A stretch of DNA of 10,777 nt from Rhodospirillales bacterium. Its GTDB lineage: Bacteria > Pseudomonadota > Alphaproteobacteria > Rhodospirillales > 2-02-FULL-58-16. The notes beneath the pieces are model-generated. The model made no database searches and was not told the DNA's origin. It was given only the letters and a program-made list of their open reading frames with translations. The position numbers and the translations under genes were made by a program. The DNA lies in contig JAJFIG010000337.1 of NCBI GenBank assembly GCA_021775195.1, positions 1-10,777 of the forward strand. Reading direction: 5' to 3'. Shown here piece by piece: positions 1-7,038 of this stretch (position 1 is its first letter; each line of letters begins with the position of its first letter).

Positions 1-106
1 CGTGGCGCCGACGGTTCTCGGCCTCATGGGCCTCGATCAGCCGGCGGAAATGACCGGCCGGTCGATCATCGTCGAGGACGGCGTGCAAATCGCCGCCGCC
101 CAGTAA
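1..106 (+). CDS. gpmI: 2,3-bisphosphoglycerate-independent phosphoglycerate mutase, C-terminal end (partial)
   Basis: Only the last 34 codons and the TAA stop (104-106) are present; the reading frame begins at base 2. The peptide starts VAPTVLGLMGLDQPAEMTGR and continues SIIVEDG, which is the typical C-terminus of the cofactor-independent, Mn-dependent phosphoglycerate mutase of glycolysis (alkaline-phosphatase superfamily). The catalytic residues lie upstream of the window. The next gene, envC, starts 13 bases after the stop, and gpmI-envC adjacency is common in Proteobacteria, which supports the call. The identification rests on a short tail plus context. Confidence 0.85.
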   Translation, partial: VAPTVLGLMGLDQPAEMTGRSIIVEDGVQIAAAQ

Positions 107-119
107 GGTATCCGCCGGT

Positions 120-1343
120 ATGCTCAATCCACTGTTTGCCCGGATGACCGTTTGGCGTTTCGCCGCCATTCTGACCGTTCTGGTGACGGCGGCGGTGCCA
201 GCGACGGCGGCGAAGAACGATACAGGGCAGCGCCTCGATTCGGTGAACCGGGCTATCGAGGAGGAGCGCAAGCAGCGCGATGAGTTCAAGACCAAGGCGG
301 CGAAGCTTGACGGTGACGTGCGCCAACTGCGCCGGGACCTGGTGGCGGCGGCGCGGGTGATCCAGGACCAGGAGGAGAAGATCGCCGGCCTGGAATCTCG
401 TCTCAGGACCGTACGCGACGCGGAAACAAAAAAGAGTGCCAGCCTGCAGGCCCGGCGCAATCAGTTCGCGCGGGTACTGCTGGCCCTGGAGCGCATGGCC
501 CGGCATCCGCCGGAGGCCCTGATCTCTCATCCCCTGAGTCCGACGGAGACGGTGCGCGGCGCCATCCTGTTGCGCGCCGCGGTACCGCAGATCGAACGCC
601 GCGCCGCGCGCTTGCGCGATGACCTGGCCGAGATCACCCGGGCGCGGCGGGACATCGCCGAGCGGCGGGCCGAGTTGGCGGCGGCGACGGCGGCGATGAC
701 CGAGCAACGCGCCCATCTCGATACCCTGCTGGGAAAGAAACTGGCGCTCAAGCGCAAGACCACGGCGGAAAGCCGCAAGGCATCCCGGCGCATCCAGGCG
801 CTGGCACGGAAAGCCAAGGACCTGCGCGACCTGCTGGCGCGGCTGGAAGCAGACCGGGTGAAGCGGGAAAAACTGGCCAAGGCGGCGCCCGTGCGCCGGC
901 CCGTCGCGCCACCGCAACGCCAGCCCGCCATTACCATCTCAAAGGCCCGCGGAAAACTACCGTTCCCGGTGGTCGGCCGGGTTGCCGGCCTTTACGGGCA
1001 GGCGACGAAAACCGGCCTGACGCGGCGCGGCATCACCATCGAAACCGGGACCGGGGCCCAGGTCGTGGCGCCCCACGAAGGACGGGTGGTGTTCGCCGGT
1101 ACGTTCCGCGGATATGGGCAACTCTTGATCATCGAACATGGCGAGGGATATCATAGTCTTCTCGCAGGTCTGACCCGCATCGACAGTGCCATCGGGCAGA
1201 CCGTACTCGCAGGCGAGCCGGTCGGCGTCATGGGACGCCGCGACAGTGGCAAACCCACTCTCTATGTAGAACTGCGCCGAGACGGCCAACCGATCAATCC
1301 CCTACCCTGGTTGGCGGCGCGGAAAGGTAAGGTAAGCGGATGA
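120..1343 (+). CDS. envC: Murein hydrolase activator EnvC (degenerate LytM/M23 domain, coiled coil)
   Basis: This 407-residue periplasmic protein is likely to activate cell-wall amidases at the division septum. An N-terminal signal sequence covers about residues 10-31 (hydrophobic WRFAAILTVLVTAAVPATA). Long charged, Ala/Arg/Glu-rich coiled coils follow at about 36-125 and 155-255, then a Pro-rich hinge, then a LytM (peptidase M23) domain at about 284-398. The LytM domain lacks its zinc ligands: the usual HxGID has become RRGITIE (residues 302-308), and the usual HLHFE has become TLYVE (380-384). This is the pattern of E. coli EnvC, which regulates amidases rather than cutting peptidoglycan itself. 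The ending LYVELRRDGQPINPLPWL is very EnvC-like. ATG 120 is preceded by AAGG at 105-108; an in-frame ATG at 144 would also leave a signal peptide. The stop overlaps the ctpA start by 4 bases. Confidence 0.93.
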   Translation: MLNPLFARMTVWRFAAILTVLVTAAVPATAAKNDTGQRLDSVNRAIEEERKQRDEFKTKAAKLDGDVRQLRRDLVAAARVIQDQEEKIAGLESRLRTVRDAETKKSASLQARRNQFARVLLALERMARHPPEALISHPLSPTETVRGAILLRAAVPQIERRAARLRDDLAEITRARRDIAERRAELAAATAAMTEQRAHLDTLLGKKLALKRKTTAESRKASRRIQALARKAKDLRDLLARLEADRVKREKLAKAAPVRRPVAPPQRQPAITISKARGKLPFPVVGRVAGLYGQATKTGLTRRGITIETGTGAQVVAPHEGRVVFAGTFRGYGQLLIIEHGEGYHSLLAGLTRIDSAIGQTVLAGEPVGVMGRRDSGKPTLYVELRRDGQPINPLPWLAARKGKVSG

Positions 1344-2647
1344 AGTATCGAATGCTCATGGTGGCCGCTGTTGTCGGTCTTTTTGCCGTACCCACGATGG
1401 GGACGGCCGACGAACCAAAAAACAACGCCGACACCTATCAACTTCTCGACCTCTTCGGCGACGTGTTCGAGCGCGTGCGGTCGGACTATGTCGAGGAGGC
1501 CACCGACCAGAAGATGATCGAGTCCGCCATCAACGGTATGTTGACGGCCCTCGATCCACACTCGAGCTACCTGAACGCCAAGAACTTCCGCGAAATGCAG
1601 GTGCAGACCCGCGGCGAGTTCGGCGGCCTGGGAATCCGGGTGACCATGGAGGGCGGGCTGGTCAAGGTGATCTCGCCCATCGACGATACGCCGGCGTTCC
1701 GCGCCGGCATCGAACCCGGCGACTTCGTCACCCACCTGGACGGCGAGGCGGTGCTTGGCCTGACCCTGGCCCAGGCGGTGGACAAGATGCGCGGCCGGAT
1801 CGATACCGACATCCGGCTTATGATCCGGCGCAAGGACCGCGACCCCTTCGAGGTCGTCATTACCCGCGCCGTGATCAAGGTCCAGTCGGTGCGCTCGCGT
1901 ACCGAGGGCAACGTCGGCTACATCCGCATCACGTCCTTCAACCAGCAGACGGACACGGGCCTGAAGAAGGCCGTCGACAAGCTGAAGAAGGAACTGGGCG
2001 ACAAGATTCAAGGGGTGGTCCTCGACCTGCGCAACAACCCCGGCGGCCTGCTGGACCAGGCGGTGGCGGTGTCCGATGCCTTCCTGGGCAAGGGCGAGAT
2101 CGTGTCGACGCGGTCGCGGCGGCCCGAGGATACCCAGCGCTTCAATGCCCGCCCCGGGGATATCATCGACGGCGTGGCGCTGGTGGTCCTGATCAACGGC
2201 GGCTCGGCGTCGGCGTCGGAAATCGTCGCCGGAGCCCTGCAGGATCATCGCCGGGCGATCGTGCTCGGCACCAAATCCTTCGGCAAGGGATCGGTGCAGA
2301 CAATCATCCCCCTGCCCGGGCATGGCGCCATGCGCCTGACCACGGCGCGCTACTACACGCCGGCGGGACGCTCGATTCAGGCAGTGGGAATCGAACCGGA
2401 CATCGCGGTCGAGCAGGCGCGGATCGAACCCCTTGATAAAGGCAAGGGCCGCCGCGAATCGGAGCTGCGGGGCGCCCTGAAAAACGAAAACGGAGAAAAG
2501 GACGACAAGGCCAAAAAGACCGAGACCAAGCCCGACGGGGACGACAAAAAAGCAGAGAAACCGCAGGATTACCAGTTGTCGCGGGCGCTCGATCTCCTGC
2601 GTGGTCTGTCGCTGTTTTCCGGATCAATGAAGACAAGCCAACGTTGA
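1340..2647 (+). CDS. ctpA: S41 family carboxy-terminal processing protease (CtpA)
   Basis: This is a 435-residue exported serine protease that trims the C-termini of periplasmic or envelope proteins. A signal peptide covers residues 1 to about 23 (cleavage near GTA-DE). A PDZ domain at about 88-172 carries the GEFGGLGI carboxylate-binding loop at 92-99. The S41 core follows at about 185-355. The Ser-Lys-Gln catalytic set is intact and correctly spaced: S291 in GGSASASE, K316 in KSFGKGSVQT and Q320 (offsets 25 and 4, as in Bacillus CtpB). A Lys/Asp/Glu-rich low-complexity linker at about 365-410 precedes a conserved-looking helix DYQLSRALDLLRGL. The ATG overlaps the envC stop (ATGA), and AAGG at 1329-1332 sits 7 bases upstream, so translational coupling is likely. 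Genetic linkage with EnvC fits a role in controlling murein hydrolases, but the substrate is inferred. Confidence 0.95.
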   Translation: MKYRMLMVAAVVGLFAVPTMGTADEPKNNADTYQLLDLFGDVFERVRSDYVEEATDQKMIESAINGMLTALDPHSSYLNAKNFREMQVQTRGEFGGLGIRVTMEGGLVKVISPIDDTPAFRAGIEPGDFVTHLDGEAVLGLTLAQAVDKMRGRIDTDIRLMIRRKDRDPFEVVITRAVIKVQSVRSRTEGNVGYIRITSFNQQTDTGLKKAVDKLKKELGDKIQGVVLDLRNNPGGLLDQAVAVSDAFLGKGEIVSTRSRRPEDTQRFNARPGDIIDGVALVVLINGGSASASEIVAGALQDHRRAIVLGTKSFGKGSVQTIIPLPGHGAMRLTTARYYTPAGRSIQAVGIEPDIAVEQARIEPLDKGKGRRESELRGALKNENGEKDDKAKKTETKPDGDDKKAEKPQDYQLSRALDLLRGLSLFSGSMKTSQR

Positions 2648-2660
2648 CGTGGCTTAAGGG

Positions 2661-2680
2661 GGGTACGCAAGGGAGTACCC
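2661..2680 (+). promoter_or_regulatory. Stem-loop presenting the Shine-Dalgarno of the deacetylase gene
   Basis: GGGTAC (2661-2666) and GTACCC (2675-2680) are perfect 6-base complements around an 8-base loop, GCAAGGGA. The loop contains AAGGGA (2669-2674), the only good Shine-Dalgarno for the GTG start at 2682, 7 bases downstream. The start codon therefore lies directly after the 3' arm of the stem. The pairing is seen in the sequence; an effect on translation is inference. Confidence 0.5.
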
Positions 2681-2681
2681 G

Positions 2682-4046
2682 GTGAAACTGCCCCTGAAGA
2701 TCAAAGGCCTGGCCGGCATCTTCGCCAAGCTCAAGGGTGCGAAGGCCAAAGGCGACGGCGAAGACGACGACGATGCCGAGGGCGCCGATGACCTTGACGC
2801 GGCGGAAGGTGCCGATGAGCCGGCGGACTCGGGACCGGACGACGACGCCGAAGCGGAGGACGGAGAGGGTGCCGAAGAGGGCGCCGAACCCGGTCTCGGC
2901 AAGCGGCGCCTGATTCTCGTCGGTGGCGGAGGCGCGGTCGCCGCCCTGGTTCTCGTCGGCGCCGGCGCATGGTATTTCCTCGGCGGCGAGGCCACCCCCG
3001 ACCCCGACGAACCGCCCCTGGTCCCGACGGTGGGACTGCAGGTTCCTCCAACCACGGCGCCGCCCGAGAAACCGCCGTCCGCCGCCAAGGAGCCCGAGGG
3101 AGAAGGTGGCGAGGCGACGCCGGAAACTGCGCCGGAGACCCCGCCGCCACTGCCCCAGCAGGCGGGGGGCGCCGGGGTCGTCGTTGCCTCGACCGACGCC
3201 GCGGCATTTCGCCACATCCCCGTGCTGGCGCCATCGGACCCCCTGCCCAAGGTTCCCGACCATGGACTCATCGAACAGGGATCCTACGGTCCCCTGCCCA
3301 AGGTCGGAAAGGACGGCCGCAAGCCCTGGCAGGTTTATGCCCGGCCGTCGAAGGCCGGCGACGACAGGCCGCGCATCGCTGTTATCGTCACCGGCCTGGG
3401 GCTGAGCCAGGCGGCCACCGAGGCGGCGATCAAGCGGCTTCCGGGCGCCATCACCTTGGCCTTCGATCCCCATGCCACGGGGCTCGACGACTGGGTGCCC
3501 ATGGCCCGCGAGGCAGGTCATGAAATTCTCCTCTCCCTGCCCATGGAACCGGCGCGGTTTCCCTTCGAGGATGCCGGGCCCTACGCCCTGAAGGCGACGC
3601 TGTCGGCGGAGGACAACCTGAGCCGGCTGGAGTTCCTGTTGAGCCGGCTGGCGGGTTACGTGGGCGTGCTCAGCGAAACCGAATCGAAACTGGACAATGC
3701 CGACGACTCCCTACGCCCGGTCCTGCAGGCGCTGTCGGCGCGGGGACTGATGTTCGTGGGGGCGTTGACCGAGGAACCGGTAGCCACCTCCAAGGTCGCC
3801 CGTGAAGTGAACCTGCCCAGGGTGTTCAACGACCTTGTCCTGGACAAGGACCCGGCCAAGGCCGCCGTCGACGCGCGCCTTGCCGAGTTGGAGGTTATCG
3901 TCCGCAAGCGGGCGGTGGCGGTGGCGACGGCGGCGCCCTATCCGTCGACCATCGAGCGCCTGGCCGCCTGGGCGGCGGGAGTCGGAGACAGGAACCTCGT
4001 CCTGGTGCCGGTCAGCGCGCTGGCGGACAAGCAGCTCCTGCGATGA
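2682..4046 (+). CDS. Divergent polysaccharide deacetylase family protein (YibQ-like), membrane anchored
   Basis: This 454-residue protein starts at a GTG preceded by AAGGGA. It has four parts: a basic N-terminus, a highly acidic Asp/Glu/Ala/Gly stretch at about 25-70, one membrane segment at about 75-100 (from RRLILVGGGGAVAALVLVG), and a Pro/Glu-rich spacer at about 104-165. The C-terminal domain (about 230-454) belongs to the divergent polysaccharide deacetylase family (PF04748, YibQ in E. coli). Family hallmarks are RIAVIVTGLGLS (231-242), GHEILLSLPMEP (279-290), GYVGVL (325-330) and RGLMFVG (354-360). The Asp pair often found near the first strand (IDDLG) is absent here (VTGLG), so deacetylase activity is doubtful. 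Topology would place the domain in the periplasm. The gene sits 34 bases after ctpA and overlaps rppH by ATGA. Linkage of this family with envC also occurs in E. coli (envC-yibQ). Its substrate is unknown. Confidence 0.87.
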   Translation: MKLPLKIKGLAGIFAKLKGAKAKGDGEDDDDAEGADDLDAAEGADEPADSGPDDDAEAEDGEGAEEGAEPGLGKRRLILVGGGGAVAALVLVGAGAWYFLGGEATPDPDEPPLVPTVGLQVPPTTAPPEKPPSAAKEPEGEGGEATPETAPETPPPLPQQAGGAGVVVASTDAAAFRHIPVLAPSDPLPKVPDHGLIEQGSYGPLPKVGKDGRKPWQVYARPSKAGDDRPRIAVIVTGLGLSQAATEAAIKRLPGAITLAFDPHATGLDDWVPMAREAGHEILLSLPMEPARFPFEDAGPYALKATLSAEDNLSRLEFLLSRLAGYVGVLSETESKLDNADDSLRPVLQALSARGLMFVGALTEEPVATSKVAREVNLPRVFNDLVLDKDPAKAAVDARLAELEVIVRKRAVAVATAAPYPSTIERLAAWAAGVGDRNLVLVPVSALADKQLLR

Positions 4047-4540
4047 ACGGCGACAGCCGGAACTCCCGGCCCTACCGGGCAGGCGTGGGGGCAGTGTTGC
4101 TCGACCGGACGGGGCGGGTGTTCGTCGCCCGCCGCGTCGACACTCCGAGCGGTGCCTGGCAGATGCCTCAGGGCGGGATCGATGATGGCGAGTCACCACG
4201 CCGGGCCGTGCTCAGGGAACTTGCCGAGGAAGCGGGAACCGACAAGGCGGAGATCATCGGCGAGACCGCCGAGTGGCTCTGCTACGACCTGCCCGGAGAT
4301 CTATCGGATATGGTCTGGGGCGGCCGCTACCGGGGCCAGAAGCAAAAGTGGTTCGCGCTGAGGTTCACGGGCAGCGACGCCGACATCGACCTCAACGCCA
4401 GCGCTAATCCGGAATTCAATGATTGGAAATGGATTGCCCTTGGTGACCTGACTCGGTTGATCGTCCCCTTCAAGCGTCCCATGTATGAGCGGATCGTCGC
4501 CGAGTTCCGTCATCTGGCGGTGCCCGAGGCGGGTGCCTGA
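4043..4540 (+). CDS. rppH: RNA pyrophosphohydrolase (Nudix hydrolase RppH/NudH)
   Basis: This 165-residue cytoplasmic Nudix hydrolase removes pyrophosphate from the 5' triphosphate end of mRNA, which opens the RNA to RNase E-dependent decay. It also fits the Ap4A hydrolase (IalA-type) family. It begins YRAGVGAVLLDRTGRVFVARR, followed by GAWQMPQGGIDDGE. The Nudix box GX5EX7REUXEEXGU is complete at residues 44-66 (G44, E50, R58, E59, E62, E63, G65). The RYRGQKQKWFALRF segment (95-108), followed later by EFNDWKW, is typical of RppH rather than of other Nudix enzymes. The start overlaps the preceding stop by 4 bases (ATGA), and no clear Shine-Dalgarno is visible, so translation is probably coupled to the deacetylase gene. 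This is the last gene of the envelope operon. Confidence 0.94.
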   Translation: MNGDSRNSRPYRAGVGAVLLDRTGRVFVARRVDTPSGAWQMPQGGIDDGESPRRAVLRELAEEAGTDKAEIIGETAEWLCYDLPGDLSDMVWGGRYRGQKQKWFALRFTGSDADIDLNASANPEFNDWKWIALGDLTRLIVPFKRPMYERIVAEFRHLAVPEAGA

Positions 4541-4597
4541 ACACCATCCTTGCAAATTGACTCCCAGGCATGGCAAACGAGAGGCCGCCGATGGGGT

Positions 4598-4616
4598 GCG
4601 GCCCGTAACGGGCCGC
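4598..4616 (+). terminator. Perfect 8-bp GC stem-loop in the rppH-exchanger gap; possible transcription end without U-tract
   Basis: GCGGCCCG (4598-4605) and CGGGCCGC (4609-4616) pair perfectly around a TAA loop. It lies 57 bases past the rppH stop and 26 bases before the next ATG. What follows is a G-run and GATAGGG rather than T residues, so it is not a classical intrinsic terminator. It could be a 3'-end stabiliser or a folded leader for the exchanger gene. The rest of the 102-base gap shows nothing recognisable apart from a weak AGGG ribosome site at 4629-4632. Confidence 0.4.
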
Positions 4617-4642
4617 CGGGGGGGCGATAGGGTTTCGACCGC

Positions 4643-5620
4643 ATGACGTATCTGCAAATCCTTGGCGGTCTGGTTCTCCTTATCGGGGGCGCCGAATTCC
4701 TGGTGCGCGGTGCCGTCGGGTTGGCGCGCCGGTTGGGAGTCTCGCCCCTGGTCGTCGGCATGACCGTGGTCGCCATGGGCACCTCGGCACCGGAACTGGT
4801 CGTGAGCCTGAACGCAGCCCTGACCGGGGCACCGGGGATCACGCTCGGCAACCTGGTCGGCAGCAATATTGCCAACGTTCTTCTCATCCTCGGGGCCGTG
4901 GGCTTGGTCATGCCTTTCGCCGCCAAGCCCCAGGCGCGCCAGCGCGATGCCCTGGTCCTGCTGGGCGGCAGCCTTCTCTTCGCCATCCTATGCTGGCGCG
5001 GAACGATCGGCCTGTGGCCGGGGTTGATCCTTCTCGCCGCCTTCTTCGGCTTCCTCGGGCATTCCTACTGGAGCGAAATCCGCGCCGACGGCGCCGCGGC
5101 CAAGGAACGCATGGAGGAAGTCCGGGAACTGGAGAGTACGGCCGGGTCGGCGGGGATGACATGGCTGGCCCTGATCGGCGGCCTGGTGGCGATTATCTAC
5201 GGCGCCGATCTGCTGGTCGTCGGCGGGGTGGCGTTGGCCCGCGAACACGGAGTGCCCGAGGAGGTGATCGGGCTGACCCTGATCGCCATCGGCACGTCGT
5301 TGCCGGAACTGGCGGCATCGGTGGTGGCGGCGGTGCGTGGCCACGCCGACGTGGCGATCGGCAACGTCGTCGGCAGCAACCTTTTCAACATCCTCGGCGT
5401 GGTCGGCGTGGTGGCGGTGACGACACCGCTGCCGGTGGCGGCGCAGATTCAGGATTTCGACATCTGGGTGATGCTGGGGACGACGGTCCTGGTTGTGCCG
5501 CTGTTGATGGGCCGGTGGCGGTTTTCGGCCCGCGAGGCGTTGGTCTTCCTGTTCGCCTACGCGGGTTACATCGGGATTCAGTTCTACGGCGTATCGGGTT
5601 TATTGGCACGCCTGGGCTAG
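4643..5620 (+). CDS. Calcium/sodium antiporter, CaCA superfamily (YrbG-like)
   Basis: This 325-residue integral inner-membrane protein is predicted to exchange Na+ (possibly also K+) for Ca2+. It consists of two homologous Na_Ca_ex halves, at about 3-145 and 172-320. Each half carries an alpha-repeat with the ion-binding signature. The first is GTSAPE at 46-51 and GNLVGSN at 69-75; the second is GTSLPE at 217-222 and GNVVGSN at 240-246. Acidic residues E51 and E222 are the expected cation ligands. A charged cytosolic loop (about 143-170, ADGAAAKERMEEVRELE) separates the halves. About ten membrane helices and 325 residues are normal for the YrbG branch. ATG 4643 is preceded by a weak AGGG at a spacing of 10. 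No functional link to its neighbours is apparent. Ion specificity is a family assignment. Confidence 0.92.
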   Translation: MTYLQILGGLVLLIGGAEFLVRGAVGLARRLGVSPLVVGMTVVAMGTSAPELVVSLNAALTGAPGITLGNLVGSNIANVLLILGAVGLVMPFAAKPQARQRDALVLLGGSLLFAILCWRGTIGLWPGLILLAAFFGFLGHSYWSEIRADGAAAKERMEEVRELESTAGSAGMTWLALIGGLVAIIYGADLLVVGGVALAREHGVPEEVIGLTLIAIGTSLPELAASVVAAVRGHADVAIGNVVGSNLFNILGVVGVVAVTTPLPVAAQIQDFDIWVMLGTTVLVVPLLMGRWRFSAREALVFLFAYAGYIGIQFYGVSGLLARLG

Positions 5621-5660
5621 GGACCTTGAAACCCCATCGCCGATTCCCCATTCTCCGGGT

Positions 5661-6437
5661 ATGTCCGAGACCACGTCCCCGACGGCGCTGATAACCGGCG
5701 GTGCGCAACGGATCGGCAGGGCCATCGCCCTCGATCTGGCGGCGCACGGCTGGTCCGTGGCCATTCATTACAACACTTCGGCCGATGCGGCGGCGGCGGT
5801 TGTGGACGACATCATCGCCCGGGGTGGGCGCGCCGTGGCGGTGCGGGCGGACCTGGCGAGCGAGGAGGAAACGGCGGCGTTGGTGGATGCCGCGGCCAGG
5901 GCGGCGGGGCCGCTGACCTGCCTGGTCAACAATGCGGCGATTTTCGAGAACGACACCGTCGAGACCGCGACCCGGCGTTCGTGGGACGTGCATATGCAGG
6001 TCAACCTGCGGGCACCGTTCGTCCTGACCCAGGCCTTCGCGGCACAGGTGCCCGACAGCGGTGCCGGCAACGTGGTCAACATCCTGGATCAGCGGGTTTG
6101 GAACCTGACCCCCTTCTTCACCACCTATACCCTCAGCAAAGCGGGCCTGTGGACCCTGACCCGGACCCTGGCCCTGGCCCTGGCGCCGCGGATCCGGGTC
6201 AATGCCGTCGGCCCGGGACCGACCCTGCCCAGCGCCCGCCAGACCGATGCGGAATTCGATCGCCAGTGGAAATCGGTGCCGCTGACGCGGCGGACCGAAC
6301 CCGATGAAATCGCCACCGCTGTGCGTTTCATCCTTGACGCCCCGGCCATGACCGGGCAGATGATTACCCTGGACGGGGGCCAGCACCTGGGCTGGGGGCA
6401 GGGTCCGAATTCCTTCAGGGGCGTGATCGACGAATGA
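5661..6437 (+). CDS. SDR family oxidoreductase, pteridine reductase / FolM-like
   Basis: This 258-residue Rossmann-fold NADPH-dependent reductase starts TALITGGAQRIGRAIA. Three features separate it from ordinary SDRs and point to the pteridine-reductase (PTR1/FolM) branch. The nucleotide loop is TGX3RXG (T12, G13, R17, G19) rather than TGX3GXG. A HYxxSA motif (36-41) follows strand 2, as in NADPH-binding PTR1. The catalytic Ser is replaced by Asp: D143, Y156 and K160 have the 13 and 4 spacings of the PTR1 Asp-Tyr-Lys triad. NNAA is at 90-93. A dihydropterin or dihydromonapterin (FolM-like) substrate is therefore likely, and folB directly downstream supports this. The exact substrate is inference. 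No Shine-Dalgarno is obvious before ATG 5661, and the 40-base gap before it holds nothing recognisable. The stop overlaps the ATG of a mini-ORF at 6434. Confidence 0.88.
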   Translation: MSETTSPTALITGGAQRIGRAIALDLAAHGWSVAIHYNTSADAAAAVVDDIIARGGRAVAVRADLASEEETAALVDAAARAAGPLTCLVNNAAIFENDTVETATRRSWDVHMQVNLRAPFVLTQAFAAQVPDSGAGNVVNILDQRVWNLTPFFTTYTLSKAGLWTLTRTLALALAPRIRVNAVGPGPTLPSARQTDAEFDRQWKSVPLTRRTEPDEIATAVRFILDAPAMTGQMITLDGGQHLGWGQGPNSFRGVIDE

Positions 6438-6472
6438 TGGAAATACCCGAAACATCCGTAAGAGCGTCATGA
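6434..6472 (+). other. 12-codon mini-ORF bridging the SDR gene and folB
   Basis: An ATG at 6434-6436 overlaps the SDR stop codon (ATGA, 6434-6437). It opens a 12-codon frame, MMEIPETSVRAS, whose TGA (6470-6472) overlaps the folB start codon (ATGA, 6469-6472). A ribosome finishing the reductase could re-initiate here and be handed to folB. A Shine-Dalgarno-like TAAGAG for folB lies inside it (6459-6464). The overlaps are directly visible; translation and coupling are inference, and chance cannot be excluded for so short a frame. Confidence 0.3.
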
Positions 6473-6885
6473 CCGCCGGTCGAATGAAGCTCGTCCATCC
6501 GCCGAAGATCGCCGACGCACGGGCGGCGATCCGCCACGTTTTCGTCCGCGACCTCGAGCTGGCGTGCTCCATCGGTGTCCATGATCACGAGCACGAGGCC
6601 GATCAGCGGGTGCGCATCAACGTCGACCTGGCGGTCTACGAGGAGAAGGTCGACGACAACCTCGCCAACGTGGTCTGCTACGAGAAAATCACCGACTGCA
6701 TTCGCGGCCTGGCCGGCGGAGGCCATATAAACTTGGTGGAAACCCTGGCCGAGGAGATCGCCAAACTGTGCCTGGTGAACCCGCGCGTGCGCTCGGCCCG
6801 GGTGCGGGTCGAGAAGCTGGACGTGTACGAAGACGCGGCCAGTGTCGGGGTCGAAATCGAGCGCTTCAACCCGGACCGGCAGTAG
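6469..6885 (+). CDS. folB: Dihydroneopterin aldolase
   Basis: This 138-residue cytoplasmic enzyme of folate synthesis cleaves 7,8-dihydroneopterin to 6-hydroxymethyl-dihydropterin and glycolaldehyde. The FolB fold is recognised by VFVRDLELACSIGVHDHEHE (24-43), then QRVRINVDL, the NLVETLAEEIAKLCL helix (88-102), VRVEKLDVYEDAASVGVEIER (112-132) and a short tail. By alignment from memory with characterised FolBs, E41, Y71 (VCYEKI) and K116 (VEKLD) correspond to the active-site Glu, Tyr and Lys. The first 20 or so residues are a small extension over the usual about 120-residue enzyme. ATG 6469 has TAAGAG 4 bases upstream; an in-frame ATG at 6484 lacks one. Pairing with the pteridine-reductase-like SDR makes a two-gene pterin module. 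Confidence 0.92.
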   Translation: MTAGRMKLVHPPKIADARAAIRHVFVRDLELACSIGVHDHEHEADQRVRINVDLAVYEEKVDDNLANVVCYEKITDCIRGLAGGGHINLVETLAEEIAKLCLVNPRVRSARVRVEKLDVYEDAASVGVEIERFNPDRQ

Positions 6886-6904
6886 GGGTTCGACCACCGA
6901 ACCC
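6886..6904 (+). terminator. Stem-loop immediately after the folB stop; possible transcript end
   Basis: GGGTTCG (6886-6892) and CGAACCC (6898-6904) form a perfect 7-bp stem with an ACCAC loop, starting at the first base after the folB TAG. No T-tract follows; more GGCC-rich dyads do (about 6905-6935). It could stop or stabilise the folate transcript, but it lacks the hallmark of an intrinsic terminator. Confidence 0.45.
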
Positions 6905-7038
6905 GGCCCTGATGGCCGTAGCGGTCGGCCGGGGCTGGACCAAAGCGGGCAAACTATCTCGCAACCCCTTGCAAGAACACGATTTGCCCGTGCCAGGTGG
7001 CAAGTTGTGCACAGGTGCAACCATATTGCCATTTTCGG

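Noticed and set aside
2304..3521. 405-residue open frame on the - strand opposite ctpA and the deacetylase gene
   Set aside because: Low-complexity Gly/Arg-rich translation, no motif, fully overlapped by two well-supported + strand genes.
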